Positions 21,973 to 32,597 are shown, counted from the stretch's first letter. The stretch: 64,000 nucleotides of DNA from Xanthomonas vasicola (GCF_000772705.2 NZ_JSBW02000002.1:186001-250000); one strand, 5' to 3'. Numbers and translations are program-made. The notes: generated by a model from the sequence alone, not told the origin.

Positions 21973-23799
21973 TCAGCTGCGCGGTGTGCGCACTGCGGTC
22001 TTGCTGGCCGACTTCTTCGCTGCGCTCTTGCCAGCCGCAGCTTTGCTCACGGTCCTTGCAGCTGCTTTTGCGACCTTCTTCGTCGCGCGCCTGGTGACGG
22101 ATGTCTTTGCCACCTTGCCGGGCGAACCGGCTGCACCTTGAGTGGATTTTGCAGCATGTGCGGCGGCACGTTTGGGTGTTGCCTTACTCGCTTTCTTCGC
22201 GATCTTCTTGGCGGCTTTCTTCACCGGCGTAGCAGCACCAGCGCGCGCTTCTGGCGGGCGGCGCGGTGGTGGCTTGCGCCCGGGAGTGAGTGTGCGCCAG
22301 GCGTGGCCGCCGTTCATTGCCAGCAAGGCATCGGCAGCCGAGGGGCCGGCGCTGCCGGCGGCGTAATTGGGGAAGTCGCTTGGCGGTTGTTTCCACGCAT
22401 CCAGGATCGGTTGCACGATGCGCCATGCGCCTTCCACCATGGCCGCGTCCTGGAACAGGCCGGCTTCGCCGTTCATGCAGTCCTGCAGCAGGCGCTCGTA
22501 GCCCACGGTGTATTCCTTGGGGAACCAGTCGCGGTAACGGAAGTCCATCCGCACCGGTGCCAGTGCCACCTGCGCGCCGGGGCGTTTGACGTCGAACTGC
22601 AGCGAAATGCCTTCGTCCGGTTGAATATGCAGCACCAGCCAGTCGGGGCCGTAGCCGCCTACTTCGGTGCTGCGGAACGGCGCCAGCGGTGCCGGTTTGA
22701 AGCGGATCGCGATCTCGGTGGTGCGCTCGCGCAGGCGTTTGCCAGTGCGCAGGTAGAACGGCACGCCGGCCCAGCGCCAGGTGTCCACCTGCAGTTTCAT
22801 CGCTACATAGGTTTCGGTTTCCGAATCTTCCGGCACGGTGTCTTCTTCGCGATAGCCCGGTACCGCGCTGCGACTGACTGCACCAGAGGCGTACTGGCCA
22901 CGCACCACGTCCTCGGGTTTGATCGGGCGTACCGCTTCGATGACTTCGGCGCGACGGCGATGCATCGCTTCAGTCGTAAACGCCGCTGGTGGTTCCATCG
23001 CAATCATCGCCAGCAACTGGAATAGATGGTTTGGCACCATGTCGCGCAAGCAGCCGGTGGGATCGTAGAAACGTCCGCGCCCTTCCACGCCGATGGTTTC
23101 GGCCGCGGTGATCTGCACATGGTCGATGCGGTCGCGATTCCACACCGGCTCGAACAAGCCGTTGGCGAAGCGGAACGCAAGAATGTTCTGCACGGTTTCC
23201 TTGCCCAGGAAATGATCGATGCGGAACACCTGATCTTCGTGCAGCACTTTGCCCACAGTGGCATTGAGATGCTTGGCGCTGGGCAGATCGTGACCGAAAG
23301 GTTTTTCCACGATCACCCGACGCCAGCCTTCGCCCTCGCGCTGCTTGACCAAGCCGGCTTCGCCCAGATTGAGCAACACCGGCTCGAAGAAACGTGCAGC
23401 AGTGGCCAGATAGAACAACACATTGCCCTGGGTGCCATAGCGCTTGTGCAACTTGTCCAGCACACCGTCCAGCGCCTGGTAGGCGCCCAGGTCGGTGAAG
23501 TCGCCGCGCAGATAATGCATGCGCTCGCGCAGCCAGTCCCAGGTGTCGGTATCGAATTGGTCGGTCTGGAATTCGGCATCGCGGCTGCTGAGCAGCTGCG
23601 TCATCGACTGCCCCATAGTGGTCCGCCACGCGCGCTCGCTGATGTCGCCATGGTCCATGCCGACGATGGCGAATTGCTCGCCAAACGCGCCGGCGCGGCG
23701 CAGGTTGTACAGCGCCGGCATCACCAGGCGCTTGGTCAAATCGCCGCGTGCGCCCAACACCACGATGATGCACGGCGGGGTGGTTGCTTGCTCACTCAT
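21973..23799 (-). CDS. zwf: Glucose-6-phosphate 1-dehydrogenase with lysine/alanine-rich C-terminal tail
   Basis: Oxidises glucose-6-phosphate to 6-phosphogluconolactone, feeding the Entner-Doudoroff and pentose phosphate routes. The N-terminus has the NADP-binding LGARGDLTKR motif (residues 16-25), and the active-site peptide RIDHFLGKE with the catalytic histidine and lysine is near residue 195. The catalytic part ends around residue 505, but the protein has 608 residues: the last about 100 are Lys/Ala/Pro-rich (for example VKKAAKKIAKKASKATPKR), like bacterial histone H1-type tails. This extension is not part of standard G6PD. The gene overlaps the GH15 gene's stop by four bases (ATGA). Confidence 0.94.
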   Translation of the reverse strand: MSEQATTPPCIIVVLGARGDLTKRLVMPALYNLRRAGAFGEQFAIVGMDHGDISERAWRTTMGQSMTQLLSSRDAEFQTDQFDTDTWDWLRERMHYLRGDFTDLGAYQALDGVLDKLHKRYGTQGNVLFYLATAARFFEPVLLNLGEAGLVKQREGEGWRRVIVEKPFGHDLPSAKHLNATVGKVLHEDQVFRIDHFLGKETVQNILAFRFANGLFEPVWNRDRIDHVQITAAETIGVEGRGRFYDPTGCLRDMVPNHLFQLLAMIAMEPPAAFTTEAMHRRRAEVIEAVRPIKPEDVVRGQYASGAVSRSAVPGYREEDTVPEDSETETYVAMKLQVDTWRWAGVPFYLRTGKRLRERTTEIAIRFKPAPLAPFRSTEVGGYGPDWLVLHIQPDEGISLQFDVKRPGAQVALAPVRMDFRYRDWFPKEYTVGYERLLQDCMNGEAGLFQDAAMVEGAWRIVQPILDAWKQPPSDFPNYAAGSAGPSAADALLAMNGGHAWRTLTPGRKPPPRRPPEARAGAATPVKKAAKKIAKKASKATPKRAAAHAAKSTQGAAGSPGKVAKTSVTRRATKKVAKAAARTVSKAAAGKSAAKKSASKTAVRTPRS

Positions 23800-25595
23800 G
23801 GATGCGTTTCCTTTTCGCCCATGCGTCCATGCAGGCGCAGTGCTGCATTGACCAGGGCCACGTGGGAATACCCTTGCGGGAAGTTGCCGAGCATGCGTTT
23901 GCTGCGCGGGTCGTATTCTTCAGCGAGCAGGCCGACGTCGTTGCAGAGCCCGAGCAAACGTTCGAGCAGCGCACGCGCCTGGTCGGTGCGGCCGATCAAT
24001 GCATAGTTTTCCACCAGCCAGAAACTGCAGGCCAGAAAGGTGCCTTCGCCGGCCGGCAAGCCGTCGGCGCTGTCGTCGGCGCGATAGCGCTCGACCAGTC
24101 CATCGATAGTCAGATCACGTGCGATCGCATCGGCGGTGGCCGCAATACGCGGATCGTCCGGCGGCAGGAAGCCCACGATGGGAATCAGCAGCAGCGAGGC
24201 ATCCAGCCGATCCGAGCCATAGCTCTGTACGAAGTGGCCGTCCGGGTGCACGCCTTTTTCCAGCACTTCGGCGCGGATTTCTTCGGCAAGCCGGCCCCAG
24301 TGCGCGCGTTTTTCAGCATCTGCATTGGTGATGCCATCACGTGCGCCGCAGTCGAATGCCAGCCATGCCATCACTTTGGAATGCACGAAGTGACGGCGCT
24401 CGTCGCGGATTTCCCAAATGCCTTCATCGGGCTCGCGCCATAGCGATTCCAGCGTATCCAGTATTTTTTCCAGCAGCGACGCAGACGAACCATCGTCGTC
24501 CGATGGCGGGCCCACGCCTTTTTCGCGCGCGTAATGAAAGGCGCCGATCAACTCACCGTAGACATCGAGTTGAAACTGATCCACCGCGCCGTTACCGATG
24601 CGCACCGGGCCGGAGTTTTCATAGCCGGGCAACCAGGACGCTTCCCATTCCTGCAAGCGGCGTTCGCCGGCGATGCCGTACAGCGCCTGCAATTGATCCG
24701 GCGAACCGGCAATGGTGCGTTGGACCCAATCGCGAAAGGCCGCCGCTTCGTCGCGATACCCAGCCTGCAACAACGCAATCAGGGTAAACACCGAATCGCG
24801 CAGCCAGCAGTAGCGGTAATCCCAATTACGCGTGCCACCCAGATGCTCCGGCAACGAGGCAGTGGGCGCAGCGACAATGCCGCCGGTGGGCAGATAACTC
24901 AGCCCCTTCAGCACCACCAGCGAGCGGCGCACCTGCTCGGTCCATGGCCCCACATCGGTGCAGCGGCGCGCCCAGCCATGCCAGAACGCGGCGGTGCGTT
25001 GCAGCGCCTGTTCGGCATCGATCAGGGGCGGTGTCTCCAGATGCGAAGCGCCATGACTCAGCAGAAACCAGGTGCTTTCGCCTTCGCGCAAGGTGAAGTC
25101 GGTTTCGGTGCCCATGTCTTGGCCGCGCAGTGTCTGCGGCGAACGCAATGTCAGTTGATCGGGGCCGGCGATGGCGCGGATGCCATCGACGATGCGCGTG
25201 ACCCACGGCACCGTGCGGCCGTAGTTGAAGCGGAAGGTCAGGCGCATGTGCATCGGCACGCTGCCCTGCAGGCAGCGCACGATACGCACCAGATGTTGAT
25301 GGATTTCGCCGTTTTCGCTGGCCACCATAAAGTCGACCAGCTCCACCGTGCCGGTGTCGGTGATCATGCGCGTGCACAGCACCAGGCTGTCGTCTTCGTA
25401 GGCGCGCTCGCTGCGGAAGTCGGCAGCCGGCGACAATGCCCATTGCCCGTGTTGTTCCTCGCCCAGCAACGAGGCGAAGACCGCATCGGAATCGAAGCGT
25501 GGCAGACACAGCCAGTCGATGGTGCCGCGGTGATCGACCAGGGCCGCGCTGTGGCAGTTGCCCAGCATGGCGTGATCCTCGATACGCACGCTCAT
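23796..25595 (-). CDS. Glycoside hydrolase family 15 protein
   Basis: A 599-aa GH15 enzyme (glucoamylase, glucodextranase or bacterial trehalase family) with an (alpha/alpha)6 barrel. The N-terminal IEDHAMLGNCHSAALVD and GTIDWLCLPRFDS motifs, the central NWDYRYCWLRDSVFTL near residue 255 and SGPVRIGNGAVDQFQLDVYGE near residue 325 are all typical of this family. No signal peptide is present, so the enzyme is cytoplasmic and probably acts on internal glucan or trehalose. The stop overlaps the zwf start, coupling glucose release with its oxidation. Trehalase versus glucoamylase specificity cannot be told from sequence alone. Confidence 0.9.
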   Translation of the reverse strand: MSVRIEDHAMLGNCHSAALVDHRGTIDWLCLPRFDSDAVFASLLGEEQHGQWALSPAADFRSERAYEDDSLVLCTRMITDTGTVELVDFMVASENGEIHQHLVRIVRCLQGSVPMHMRLTFRFNYGRTVPWVTRIVDGIRAIAGPDQLTLRSPQTLRGQDMGTETDFTLREGESTWFLLSHGASHLETPPLIDAEQALQRTAAFWHGWARRCTDVGPWTEQVRRSLVVLKGLSYLPTGGIVAAPTASLPEHLGGTRNWDYRYCWLRDSVFTLIALLQAGYRDEAAAFRDWVQRTIAGSPDQLQALYGIAGERRLQEWEASWLPGYENSGPVRIGNGAVDQFQLDVYGELIGAFHYAREKGVGPPSDDDGSSASLLEKILDTLESLWREPDEGIWEIRDERRHFVHSKVMAWLAFDCGARDGITNADAEKRAHWGRLAEEIRAEVLEKGVHPDGHFVQSYGSDRLDASLLLIPIVGFLPPDDPRIAATADAIARDLTIDGLVERYRADDSADGLPAGEGTFLACSFWLVENYALIGRTDQARALLERLLGLCNDVGLLAEEYDPRSKRMLGNFPQGYSHVALVNAALRLHGRMGEKETHP

Positions 25596-25658
25596 TGGTT
25601 GGGCGTTTCCTTCCGGCGAAAGAACGCGCAGTTTTGCATGCGCCGTGTCGGGATCAGG

Positions 25659-25985
25659 TTACGGCTGCGCGGGCAAACGCAGCAGTGGTGGCACCGTGTG
25701 TTCCAGGCGGCGTATCAGTGCCGGGTCCATGTACGCGTAGTCGTCGGGAATCTGCAGACAGATCACCCGGCAATGGCGCAGGTGCGCAGCGAAGCGTTTG
25801 CGCAGCAGTTGCAGGTGGCGACGTTCCATCACCAGCACCACCTGCGCTTCCTGCAGCAACTCCGGGGTGACCTGCACTTCGGCATCTGCGGCCAACCCGG
25901 CCGATTGCGCCTGCACGCCGGGCCAGTCGGCGAACACGCGCTCGGCGGTGGGGCTGCGCAGGCGGTTGCGGCTGCACACGAACAA
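25659..25985 (-). CDS. Small low-molecular-weight-type protein tyrosine phosphatase
   Basis: A 108-aa protein with the phosphatase P-loop CSRNRLRS at residues 4-11 (C-x5-R-S), directly after the first strand (MFVCSRN), and the QIPDDYAYMDP segment near residue 80 with an aspartate pair that could supply the general acid. This compact form matches the predicted tyrosine phosphatases of COG4551. The best start is a TTG at 25985; it begins only 29 bases after the ankyrin gene's stop, so the pair may be an operon. A longer start inside the ankyrin gene lacks an ATG. Substrate is unknown. Confidence 0.8.
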   Translation of the reverse strand: MFVCSRNRLRSPTAERVFADWPGVQAQSAGLAADAEVQVTPELLQEAQVVLVMERRHLQLLRKRFAAHLRHCRVICLQIPDDYAYMDPALIRRLEHTVPPLLRLPAQP

Positions 25986-26014
25986 CAGCCGCAGCAGTTG
26001 CCCGCCGCGCTGGC

Positions 26015-29000
26015 TCAGCGGCCTTCGCGCAGGAAGCGCGCCATCGAGGAGACGCCTGGCAGCGCGGGTTCGAACTGGCCAGCCACATCAATGAAACCGC
26101 GCATGATGGCGATCTCACGCGGGGTGCGGTTGAGCGCGTCGCGGCGGTCGGCATCGGCGCCGGCCCGCAACAGACGCTGCACCAGCAGCGGCAGGCCGTG
26201 CAATGCGGCCAGATGCAGCGGGCCGAAACCGCGTTGGTCGGCCACGTCCAGCGACACCTCTTCGTCAAGCAGGCGTTCGACCCCGGCCAGCACCACCTGC
26301 TCGTCGCAGGCGGTGCCTGGTTCGGCACGTGCGCCCAGCAACAGCAGCAAGGGGCTGACCCGGCCACCGGCCAGGTGTTCCGGGTCGGCGCCGGCCAGCA
26401 GCAAGGTGTCCAGCAAGGCGAGCAGACGGTTCTTGTCGCGCGCGGTGAAGCCGTACAACGCAGCGCAATGCAACGGCGCCAGCTCCTGATTGTCGGTGGC
26501 GTGCACGTCGGCCGCGGCGGTGAGCAGGCGCGCCACGATGTCCGGCAGGCCCAGCGCGCAGGCCAGCATCAGCACGGTCACGCCACCCGGCAGGCGGTGT
26601 TCGATCTGCGCGCCGGCCTGCAGCAAGGCGGCCACGATCTCGGTCTGGCGCATGCTCACCGCCGCCGACAACGGCGTGGCGCCGCTGTTGGCGGCACGCT
26701 GCGGATCGGCGCCGCGGTTGAGCAGATGCGCGACCACGCCAAGGTGCCCGCCACCGGCCGCACGCAGCAGCGCGGTGCAGCCTTGCGCGTCGACGGCGTC
26801 AACCGGCAGGCCGAGGTCGATCAGGCGGCGCACCGCATCGGTGTCGCCGGTCATTGCGGCGGCCGGCACATCTGCTTCGCGCAGCGTGCGGCGCGGCAGC
26901 GACCAGATGCGCCAATCCAGCCAGTCGGCCAGATCGCGGCGGCCGATCGACAGCGCCACGCCCAACGGGGTTTGCCCATCGGCAGCGCGCGCTTCCGGCG
27001 AGGCGCCCTGCTTGACCAGCAGTTTCAGCGAGGCGTCGCGGCCGAGTGCGGTCGCCAGATGCAGCGCGGTCATGCCGTGGCTGTCGCGCGCTTCGCGGTC
27101 CACGCCATGTTCCAGCAACCACTGCTGCAGGCGCAGCCAACCCAGCCGCACCGCCAGCGACAACGGCGGATCGCCGGCGGCCGAGGGCGCGAACGGGTCG
27201 GCGCCGCGTTCGAGCAGTTCCAGCGCTAACTGTTCCAGCCCGCGCGATGCGGCGTCATGCTGCACGCAGGCACTCAGCAAGCGGGTCAGACCACCGGCAC
27301 CGGCCGGCGAGACGCCATGCCGCAGCAACGCCTGCAGGGCCGGCACCGCCTCCACGCCGCGCGAGAGCAGCGCGAACATCGGTACATCGCCGCAGGCGTC
27401 GCGCACGTCGGCATCGGCGCCGTGACGCAGCAGCCAGTCGACCGCCTCGGCATTCAAGGCCAGATGCGCATCGTGCAACAGGCCGCCAAGTTCTTCCGGC
27501 GCGCACAGCCGCGCCAGCGCAACCAGGCCGTCGCGCTGCCCGAACTGCAGGCCTTCGCGCAGCAGCACCAGCGGCGGACGATCGGGCAGCACGGCAACGC
27601 CGGGCGTGTCGCCATGCCCGTCGCTGACCGCAGCCGGCAACGGGTAAGCGGGATCAAGCAACTGCACGATCGCCCAACGTCCGGCTTCGGCAGCTACATC
27701 CACCGCGCGACGGCCGTGCGCATCGACGCTATCGGCAGGCACCTGCAGATCCAGCAAGCGGCGGATCAGCGCTGGCGACACGTTGTCGGCGGCGCAGGCC
27801 AGCATCACCGCGTTGCGGCCGTCGCCATCAATGGCCAGCACATCGGCCTTGCGCGCGACCAGGCGCTCGAGCACCGCGCTGCGCGCCTGCCGCGCCGCAT
27901 CCAGCCACGGCGTGCGGCCAAGCAGATCACGGGCTTCCAGATTGGCTCCCGCCGACAACAGCGCCTCGACGATGTCGCCGTGGCCGGCCAGTGCGGCTTC
28001 GTGCAAGGCGCTGCGGCGCTGGCGGTCGCGCGCATCCACGCGCGCCTTGTGCTTGAGCAGCAGCTGCACGCCGGCCGGGTCGTCTTCTTCGGTGCCGGCC
28101 GCGGCCAGGAGCACCGGGGCGCCGCCCTCCGGTTCGGAATGCGCGCCGCGCTCCAGCAAGAACTTGGCCAGCCGCCAGTTGCCAACCTGGCACGCCATCG
28201 CCAGCGGCGAGTGGCCTTCATTGTTGAGCGCGTCCAGCTCGGCAGCGGCATCGCGCAACAGCGCGGCCACGCCCGGGTCGGAACTGCGCACGGCGTGATG
28301 CAGTGGGGTGTTGCCGTCGTTGTCGGTAGAGCGCGGGTCGGCGCCGTTGGCCAGCAAGGTCATCACCGCGTCCGGGCGGCCGTGCCAGCTGTCGCGGGTG
28401 GCGGCGAGCAACGGGGTCATGCCGCGATGCGGTTGGTTGACGTCGACGCGGCGCACGATCAACTCGCGCAGCAGGCGCAGGTCCGGCAACACCGCGGCCA
28501 GCGCCGGCAGGCTGCGTTGATCGCGCCATTCCGGTAACGGCAGCGCCTGCGGGTCGGCACCGGCCTCAAGCAATTGCAGCGCGCGGTCCACCCGTCCACT
28601 GCGCGCGGCTTCGAACAGTTCGGGCACCAGCTGATGCTGGGCCACTGGCTCCAGCGGGCGCGGCGCGGCTGCCGCTTCGGAGAAGAAATCGGCCGCCTGG
28701 CGTGCCGGCGGCGCATCGCAGCGCACCGGCGCAGCAGTGCGTTGCAGCAACAGATGGGCCGCTGGCAGCAGCACAGCGGCGGCAACCGCCAACCCCCAGC
28801 GCAGGCCGCCGGACAACCAGCCCGGCCAGGTCAGCACCACGGCCAGCGTGCACATCGCCAACACCAGCGCGGCCGCCAGCAAACCGCGCCAGGCATGCAA
28901 TTCCTGCGTGGCCAGCGCCTGCCAGCGTGGCGCCAGCGCACCGCCGTCGCGTTCCACCTCGCCCCACAACGGCCAAGTCCGCCACAAACCGAGCAACGCG

Positions 29001-29335
29001 GCGCTGACTGCCACGCTCAACGCCAGCGCGGCAGCCAGGCTACCGCTGTCGCGCAGGGCCGTCAGCGGCCAACTGATCAGTGCGGCCAGCGCCAGCAGGC
29101 CCACACCCCAGATCGCCAGCAACGGTGGCAGCGCCTGCGCGACGGCGCGCGGTTGGCTCGGCACTGCGCGCGTGCCACGTGCCCAGGACACCGCCAGCGC
29201 CAAGGCCGGCTGCGCCAGCCACAGGCTCAGCGCCGCAACCACGCCGCCAACGCCACCGAGCAAGCACAGCGCCACGCCGGCCGCGCCGGCCAGCGCTGCG
29301 GCGCGCGTCCGTGCGCCCCGCACAGGCTCAGTCAT
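26015..29335 (-). CDS. Very large membrane-anchored ankyrin-repeat protein
   Basis: A 1106-aa protein with five to six hydrophobic helices in the first 240 residues (for example [51 protein letters not shown]), then a linker and about 20 ankyrin repeats from residue 265 to the C-terminus (recurring G-x-TPLH/GADP/D-N-x-G patterns such as [17 protein letters not shown]). Ankyrin arrays bind proteins; with an N-terminal membrane domain this is likely an inner-membrane scaffold facing the cytosol. It overlaps ycgL by 8 bases upstream, and a tyrosine phosphatase gene follows. Function is unknown. Confidence 0.88.
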   Translation of the reverse strand: MTEPVRGARTRAAALAGAAGVALCLLGGVGGVVAALSLWLAQPALALAVSWARGTRAVPSQPRAVAQALPPLLAIWGVGLLALAALISWPLTALRDSGSLAAALALSVAVSAALLGLWRTWPLWGEVERDGGALAPRWQALATQELHAWRGLLAAALVLAMCTLAVVLTWPGWLSGGLRWGLAVAAAVLLPAAHLLLQRTAAPVRCDAPPARQAADFFSEAAAAPRPLEPVAQHQLVPELFEAARSGRVDRALQLLEAGADPQALPLPEWRDQRSLPALAAVLPDLRLLRELIVRRVDVNQPHRGMTPLLAATRDSWHGRPDAVMTLLANGADPRSTDNDGNTPLHHAVRSSDPGVAALLRDAAAELDALNNEGHSPLAMACQVGNWRLAKFLLERGAHSEPEGGAPVLLAAAGTEEDDPAGVQLLLKHKARVDARDRQRRSALHEAALAGHGDIVEALLSAGANLEARDLLGRTPWLDAARQARSAVLERLVARKADVLAIDGDGRNAVMLACAADNVSPALIRRLLDLQVPADSVDAHGRRAVDVAAEAGRWAIVQLLDPAYPLPAAVSDGHGDTPGVAVLPDRPPLVLLREGLQFGQRDGLVALARLCAPEELGGLLHDAHLALNAEAVDWLLRHGADADVRDACGDVPMFALLSRGVEAVPALQALLRHGVSPAGAGGLTRLLSACVQHDAASRGLEQLALELLERGADPFAPSAAGDPPLSLAVRLGWLRLQQWLLEHGVDREARDSHGMTALHLATALGRDASLKLLVKQGASPEARAADGQTPLGVALSIGRRDLADWLDWRIWSLPRRTLREADVPAAAMTGDTDAVRRLIDLGLPVDAVDAQGCTALLRAAGGGHLGVVAHLLNRGADPQRAANSGATPLSAAVSMRQTEIVAALLQAGAQIEHRLPGGVTVLMLACALGLPDIVARLLTAAADVHATDNQELAPLHCAALYGFTARDKNRLLALLDTLLLAGADPEHLAGGRVSPLLLLLGARAEPGTACDEQVVLAGVERLLDEEVSLDVADQRGFGPLHLAALHGLPLLVQRLLRAGADADRRDALNRTPREIAIMRGFIDVAGQFEPALPGVSSMARFLREGR

Positions 29336-29588
29336 AGTCGCACTCGCCTGCGAGCACGATGGTTCTGGGCAGTTGCAGATAGAACCCGTGCTTGCCCAGC
29401 GCCTCGCGCACCGTCGCCACATCGGCCTGCGCCAGGCGGCGTTCGAGCGTCAACGCCACATCCAGCACGAATGAAAACGGCGCCAGCTGCGCATGCACGT
29501 CGGCAGGAAGACCGGAGAAGTCGTCACGCGTGGCGAGATAGACGAAGGTGTCCTGCTTGCGTTGGCTTTTATAGACGTATGCGTGCAT
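29328..29588 (-). CDS. ycgL: YcgL domain protein
   Basis: An 86-aa member of the YcgL (UPF0745) family. It begins [19 protein letters not shown], and contains the family-typical FSGLP (residue about 25), FVLDVAL and HGFYLQLP segments. The start is the ATG at 29588; the upstream in-frame extension has no coding character. Its stop overlaps the start of the ankyrin gene. The family's molecular function is not established; in E. coli it is a small cytoplasmic protein. Divergent from the pigment cluster, with 191 bp between. Confidence 0.9.
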   Translation of the reverse strand: MHAYVYKSQRKQDTFVYLATRDDFSGLPADVHAQLAPFSFVLDVALTLERRLAQADVATVREALGKHGFYLQLPRTIVLAGECDYD

Positions 29589-29779
29589 GCGCGCGTGGTC
29601 GCGCTCGAAAGAGAGGTGTGTCGCGTCGATTGTGTCGCAATTGCAGCGATGGCGAAAGCGCGGCCTGCGCGAAAATCCCAGCCGTGTCAGCGACATGACT
29701 GTCACATTCAGTTGCGCCATCCACGGGGCGGGCGCATGCCATCGATATACTGAGCGCACTTTTTGCCAGCCAGACCATC

Positions 29780-31006
29780 GTGAGCCAAGCGCAGCATTCG
29801 TCCCAGATGGCCCCGGTTGCCATCACCGCGTTCACTTCCACCACCGCGCTCGGCGCTGGGCTTGCTGCCCAGGCCGCTGCGCTGACCGCCCGCCGTAGCG
29901 GCCTGCGTCGCAACGATTTCGGGCCGCAACCGCTGCTGCCCTGCTGGGTCGGCCGCGTCGATGGCGTGGAAGAAGTGGTCCTGCCCGAGGCCCTGCAAGC
30001 GTGGGATTCCCGCAACAACCGCCTGGCCTGGCTGGCCCTGCAGCAGGACGGCATGGCGCAGGCCGTGCAGGCCGCCGCACAGCGCTACGGCGCCGAGCGC
30101 GTGGCGGTGATCATCGGCACCTCGACCTTCAGCATTGGCGCCACCGAAGAGGCGTATACGCGGCTGGTTCAGGACGCGGACGGTGTGCGCTTTCCCGAGG
30201 ATCTGGATCGCCCGGTCGTGCACACCCCGCATTCGCTGGGCGACTTCGTGCAGCACGCCACCGGCTTGCGTGGCCCGTGCGTCACCGTGGCCACGGCCTG
30301 TTCTTCCAGCGCCAAGGTGTTCGCCCAGGCGGCGCGGCTGATGGATGCCGGGGTCATCGACGCGGCGCTGGTCGGCGGCGTGGACACCCTGTGCGGCTGT
30401 GTGCTGTTCGGCTTTAACTCGCTGCAGGTGGTGGCCCCGGAGATGTGCCAGCCCTTCGATGCGCGCCGGATCGGCCTGAACCTGGGCGAGGCCGGCGGCT
30501 TTGCGCTGCTCGAACGCCCGGCCGCCGCACCGGATGCGGCGCTGTGGCTGTACGGCTATGGCGAATCCAGCGACGCGCACCATATGTCGGCGCCGCATCC
30601 GCAAGGCCTGGGCGCGCAGCTGGCAATGCGCGGTGCGCTCGAACGGGGCGGTCTGGATCCGGCTGCAGTGGGCTATCTGAATCTGCACGGTACTGCCACG
30701 CCGGCCAACGACAGCGTGGAAGCCGCTGCCGTGGCAGCGATCTTCCCGGATACCTTGCACGCCAGTTCGACCAAGGCCTGGACCGGCCACACATTGGGCG
30801 CGGCCGGCATCGTCGAATCGGTGATCGCCCTGCTCGCGCTGCGCGACGACGTACTGCCCGGCACGCTCAACAGCGAGGTTCCCGACCCGGCCTGCGGCCC
30901 GCAGATCCGCTTCGATAACGCCCATGCCCGGATCGACTACGCCATGAATAATTCTTTTGGCTTTGGCGGCAACAACTGTTCGCTGCTGTTCGGGCGGGCC
31001 CGTTGA
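29780..31006 (+). CDS. Beta-ketoacyl synthase of the xanthomonadin type II PKS
   Basis: FabF-like condensing enzyme, 408 aa, that elongates the aryl-polyene chain on its acyl carrier protein. The catalytic triad is visible: Cys in ATACSSSAK (about residue 174), His in HGTATPAND and His in GHTLGAAG, with the terminal FGFGGNN glycine loop. The start is a GTG at 29780. It heads an operon of four overlapping genes (KS, KS-like, glycosyltransferase, flavin halogenase-like), each joined by a 4-base overlap. Position next to XanC/XanB2/XanA2 assigns it to xanthomonadin synthesis. Confidence 0.92.
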   Translation: MSQAQHSSQMAPVAITAFTSTTALGAGLAAQAAALTARRSGLRRNDFGPQPLLPCWVGRVDGVEEVVLPEALQAWDSRNNRLAWLALQQDGMAQAVQAAAQRYGAERVAVIIGTSTFSIGATEEAYTRLVQDADGVRFPEDLDRPVVHTPHSLGDFVQHATGLRGPCVTVATACSSSAKVFAQAARLMDAGVIDAALVGGVDTLCGCVLFGFNSLQVVAPEMCQPFDARRIGLNLGEAGGFALLERPAAAPDAALWLYGYGESSDAHHMSAPHPQGLGAQLAMRGALERGGLDPAAVGYLNLHGTATPANDSVEAAAVAAIFPDTLHASSTKAWTGHTLGAAGIVESVIALLALRDDVLPGTLNSEVPDPACGPQIRFDNAHARIDYAMNNSFGFGGNNCSLLFGRAR

Positions 31007-31779
31007 TGCTGACCGCGACCATCGAAGGCATCGGCTTCTGGACCCAGGGGCTACCCAACTGGGAGGCCGCCTGCGCATTCGCGCGCGGAGGTGAGCTGCA
31101 GGAAACCACCGCCCGCCCGGCGCCGCAATTGCTGGCGGCCAACGAACGCCGCCGTGCGCCGGACACCGTGGCCGTATCCCTGGAAGCCGCGCTGGCTGCC
31201 TGCACCGCCGCCGGCCGCGACCCGGCCAGCCTGCCGTCGATCTTTACCTCCACCTTCGGCGATTTGGCCATCTCCGATTACATGTGCACCACCCTGGCCA
31301 GCGATCCGTTGGCGATCTCACCGACCAAGTTCCACAACTCGGTGCATAACGCCGCGGCCGGCTACTGGACCATCGGCGCCGGCGCGATGACCCCGGCCAC
31401 CGCGATCAGCGCCAGCCGCGGCAGCTTCGCGCAAGGCCTGCTGGAGGCGCTGGCACAACGCGCTGCCGGTGCGGTAGCCGTGCTGCTGGCCAGCTACGAC
31501 GCTCGCTCGGTTGGGCCGTTGGGTCGGGTCGCGCCCAGCCAGGGCCTGCTCGGTAGCGGGCTGGTGCTGGGCACGCCCGGCCAGGCCGGCAAGCCGCAGC
31601 TACGCGCGCAGCTGGAAGACGGCACACCCTCGCCCGGCGATGGCGCGCTGGCACGCCACGTCGCCCACAATGCGATGGCACCGATGCTGCCGTTGTTCGA
31701 CCTGCTGGCCGGCGGTGGCGACAGCGTGGCGCTGTATGCCAGCCCGGGCCGGGTACTGCGCGTGGAGATCCAGCGATGA
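31003..31779 (+). CDS. Ketosynthase-like protein without catalytic cysteine (chain-length-factor type)
   Basis: A 258-aa protein resembling the N-terminal half of a beta-ketoacyl synthase. It contains SPTKFHNSVHNAAAGYWTIG, and the site that normally carries the cysteine reads ISASRGSF, so the nucleophile is missing. It is followed by GSGLVLG and a short C-terminal region. In type II PKS and aryl-polyene clusters such shortened or inactive ketosynthases pair with the active one and help set chain length. It overlaps the active KS gene by four bases and the glycosyltransferase by four bases. Role is inferred from the family and position. Confidence 0.85.
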   Translation: MMLTATIEGIGFWTQGLPNWEAACAFARGGELQETTARPAPQLLAANERRRAPDTVAVSLEAALAACTAAGRDPASLPSIFTSTFGDLAISDYMCTTLASDPLAISPTKFHNSVHNAAAGYWTIGAGAMTPATAISASRGSFAQGLLEALAQRAAGAVAVLLASYDARSVGPLGRVAPSQGLLGSGLVLGTPGQAGKPQLRAQLEDGTPSPGDGALARHVAHNAMAPMLPLFDLLAGGGDSVALYASPGRVLRVEIQR

Positions 31780-32597
31780 GCCGGCAACCGCTGAGCCGCG
31801 ACGATACTGCCATTCTGGTGCCAGCCTTGAACGAGGCGCTGCGCATCCGCGAAGTGGTCACCGACGCGCTGACCTATTGCTCGCACGTCATCGTGATCGA
31901 CGATGGCTCCGACGATGGCACCGCCGAGTGCATCGCCGGCATGCCGGTCACGCTGATCCGTCACCCGCAGCGCATGGGCAAGGGCGCCGCACTGCGCAGT
32001 GGTTTTGCCGAAGCACAGCGGCTTGGCATGCGCGCGGTGATGACCATGGACGGCGACGGCCAGCACAAGGCCGCCGATTTCCCGCGCCTGTTAGCCGCCG
32101 CCAACCGCCACCCGGGCTGCGTGATCATCGGTGCGCGCATGCGCAAGCGCGCCACCCAGCCCACCATCCGCCGCATCGGCAACGACTTCGGCGACTGGGG
32201 CATTGCCTGGGCCTGCGGCTTCCGCCTGGTCGACAGCCAAAGCGGCCAGCGGCTATATCCGGCTTCGGTGTTCACCCTGCCGAATGTGCCCGGCGAAGGC
32301 TTCGTGTTCGAAGCGCAGCTGCTGATTTCCGCCGCACGCCAGGCCGGCGCGCGCGTGGTCGCAGTACCGATCGAAACCCGCTATGCCGGCACCTCGCCGG
32401 GCACATTTCGCAAGAGCCATTTTCGGCTGGTGCGCGATCTGTGGAATATCACCTCGCACGTGGTCGCACAGGTCTGGGCGTACGGCCATGTGTGGCGCGA
32501 ATACCGCCGCGTGCGCGCCAACCCGGTGATCGTTGACGATGCCGACGGCGAATTTGCTACTGTGCCCGAGGTCACCAAGAGCAACCAGTCCCCATGA
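31776..32597 (+). CDS. Glycosyltransferase family 2 of the pigment operon
   Basis: A 273-aa GT-A fold protein: the nucleotide-sugar site starts with LVPALNEALRI and VIDDGSDDGT, the metal-binding DGDGQH is near residue 95, and a QSGQRLYP motif resembling the acceptor-loop of dolichol-phosphate-mannose-synthase-like enzymes lies near residue 155. No clear membrane helices are present, so it works at the cytoplasmic face. In aryl-polyene clusters such a transferase is proposed to add a sugar or polar head to the pigment lipid. It is translationally coupled on both sides. Donor and acceptor are unknown. Confidence 0.88.
   Translation: MSRQPLSRDDTAILVPALNEALRIREVVTDALTYCSHVIVIDDGSDDGTAECIAGMPVTLIRHPQRMGKGAALRSGFAEAQRLGMRAVMTMDGDGQHKAADFPRLLAAANRHPGCVIIGARMRKRATQPTIRRIGNDFGDWGIAWACGFRLVDSQSGQRLYPASVFTLPNVPGEGFVFEAQLLISAARQAGARVVAVPIETRYAGTSPGTFRKSHFRLVRDLWNITSHVVAQVWAYGHVWREYRRVRANPVIVDDADGEFATVPEVTKSNQSP

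Noticed and set aside
24534..26489. 651-codon open frame opposite the GH15 gene and phosphatase
   Set aside because: Antisense shadow; low-complexity, no family features, while the minus strand encodes clear GH15 motifs.
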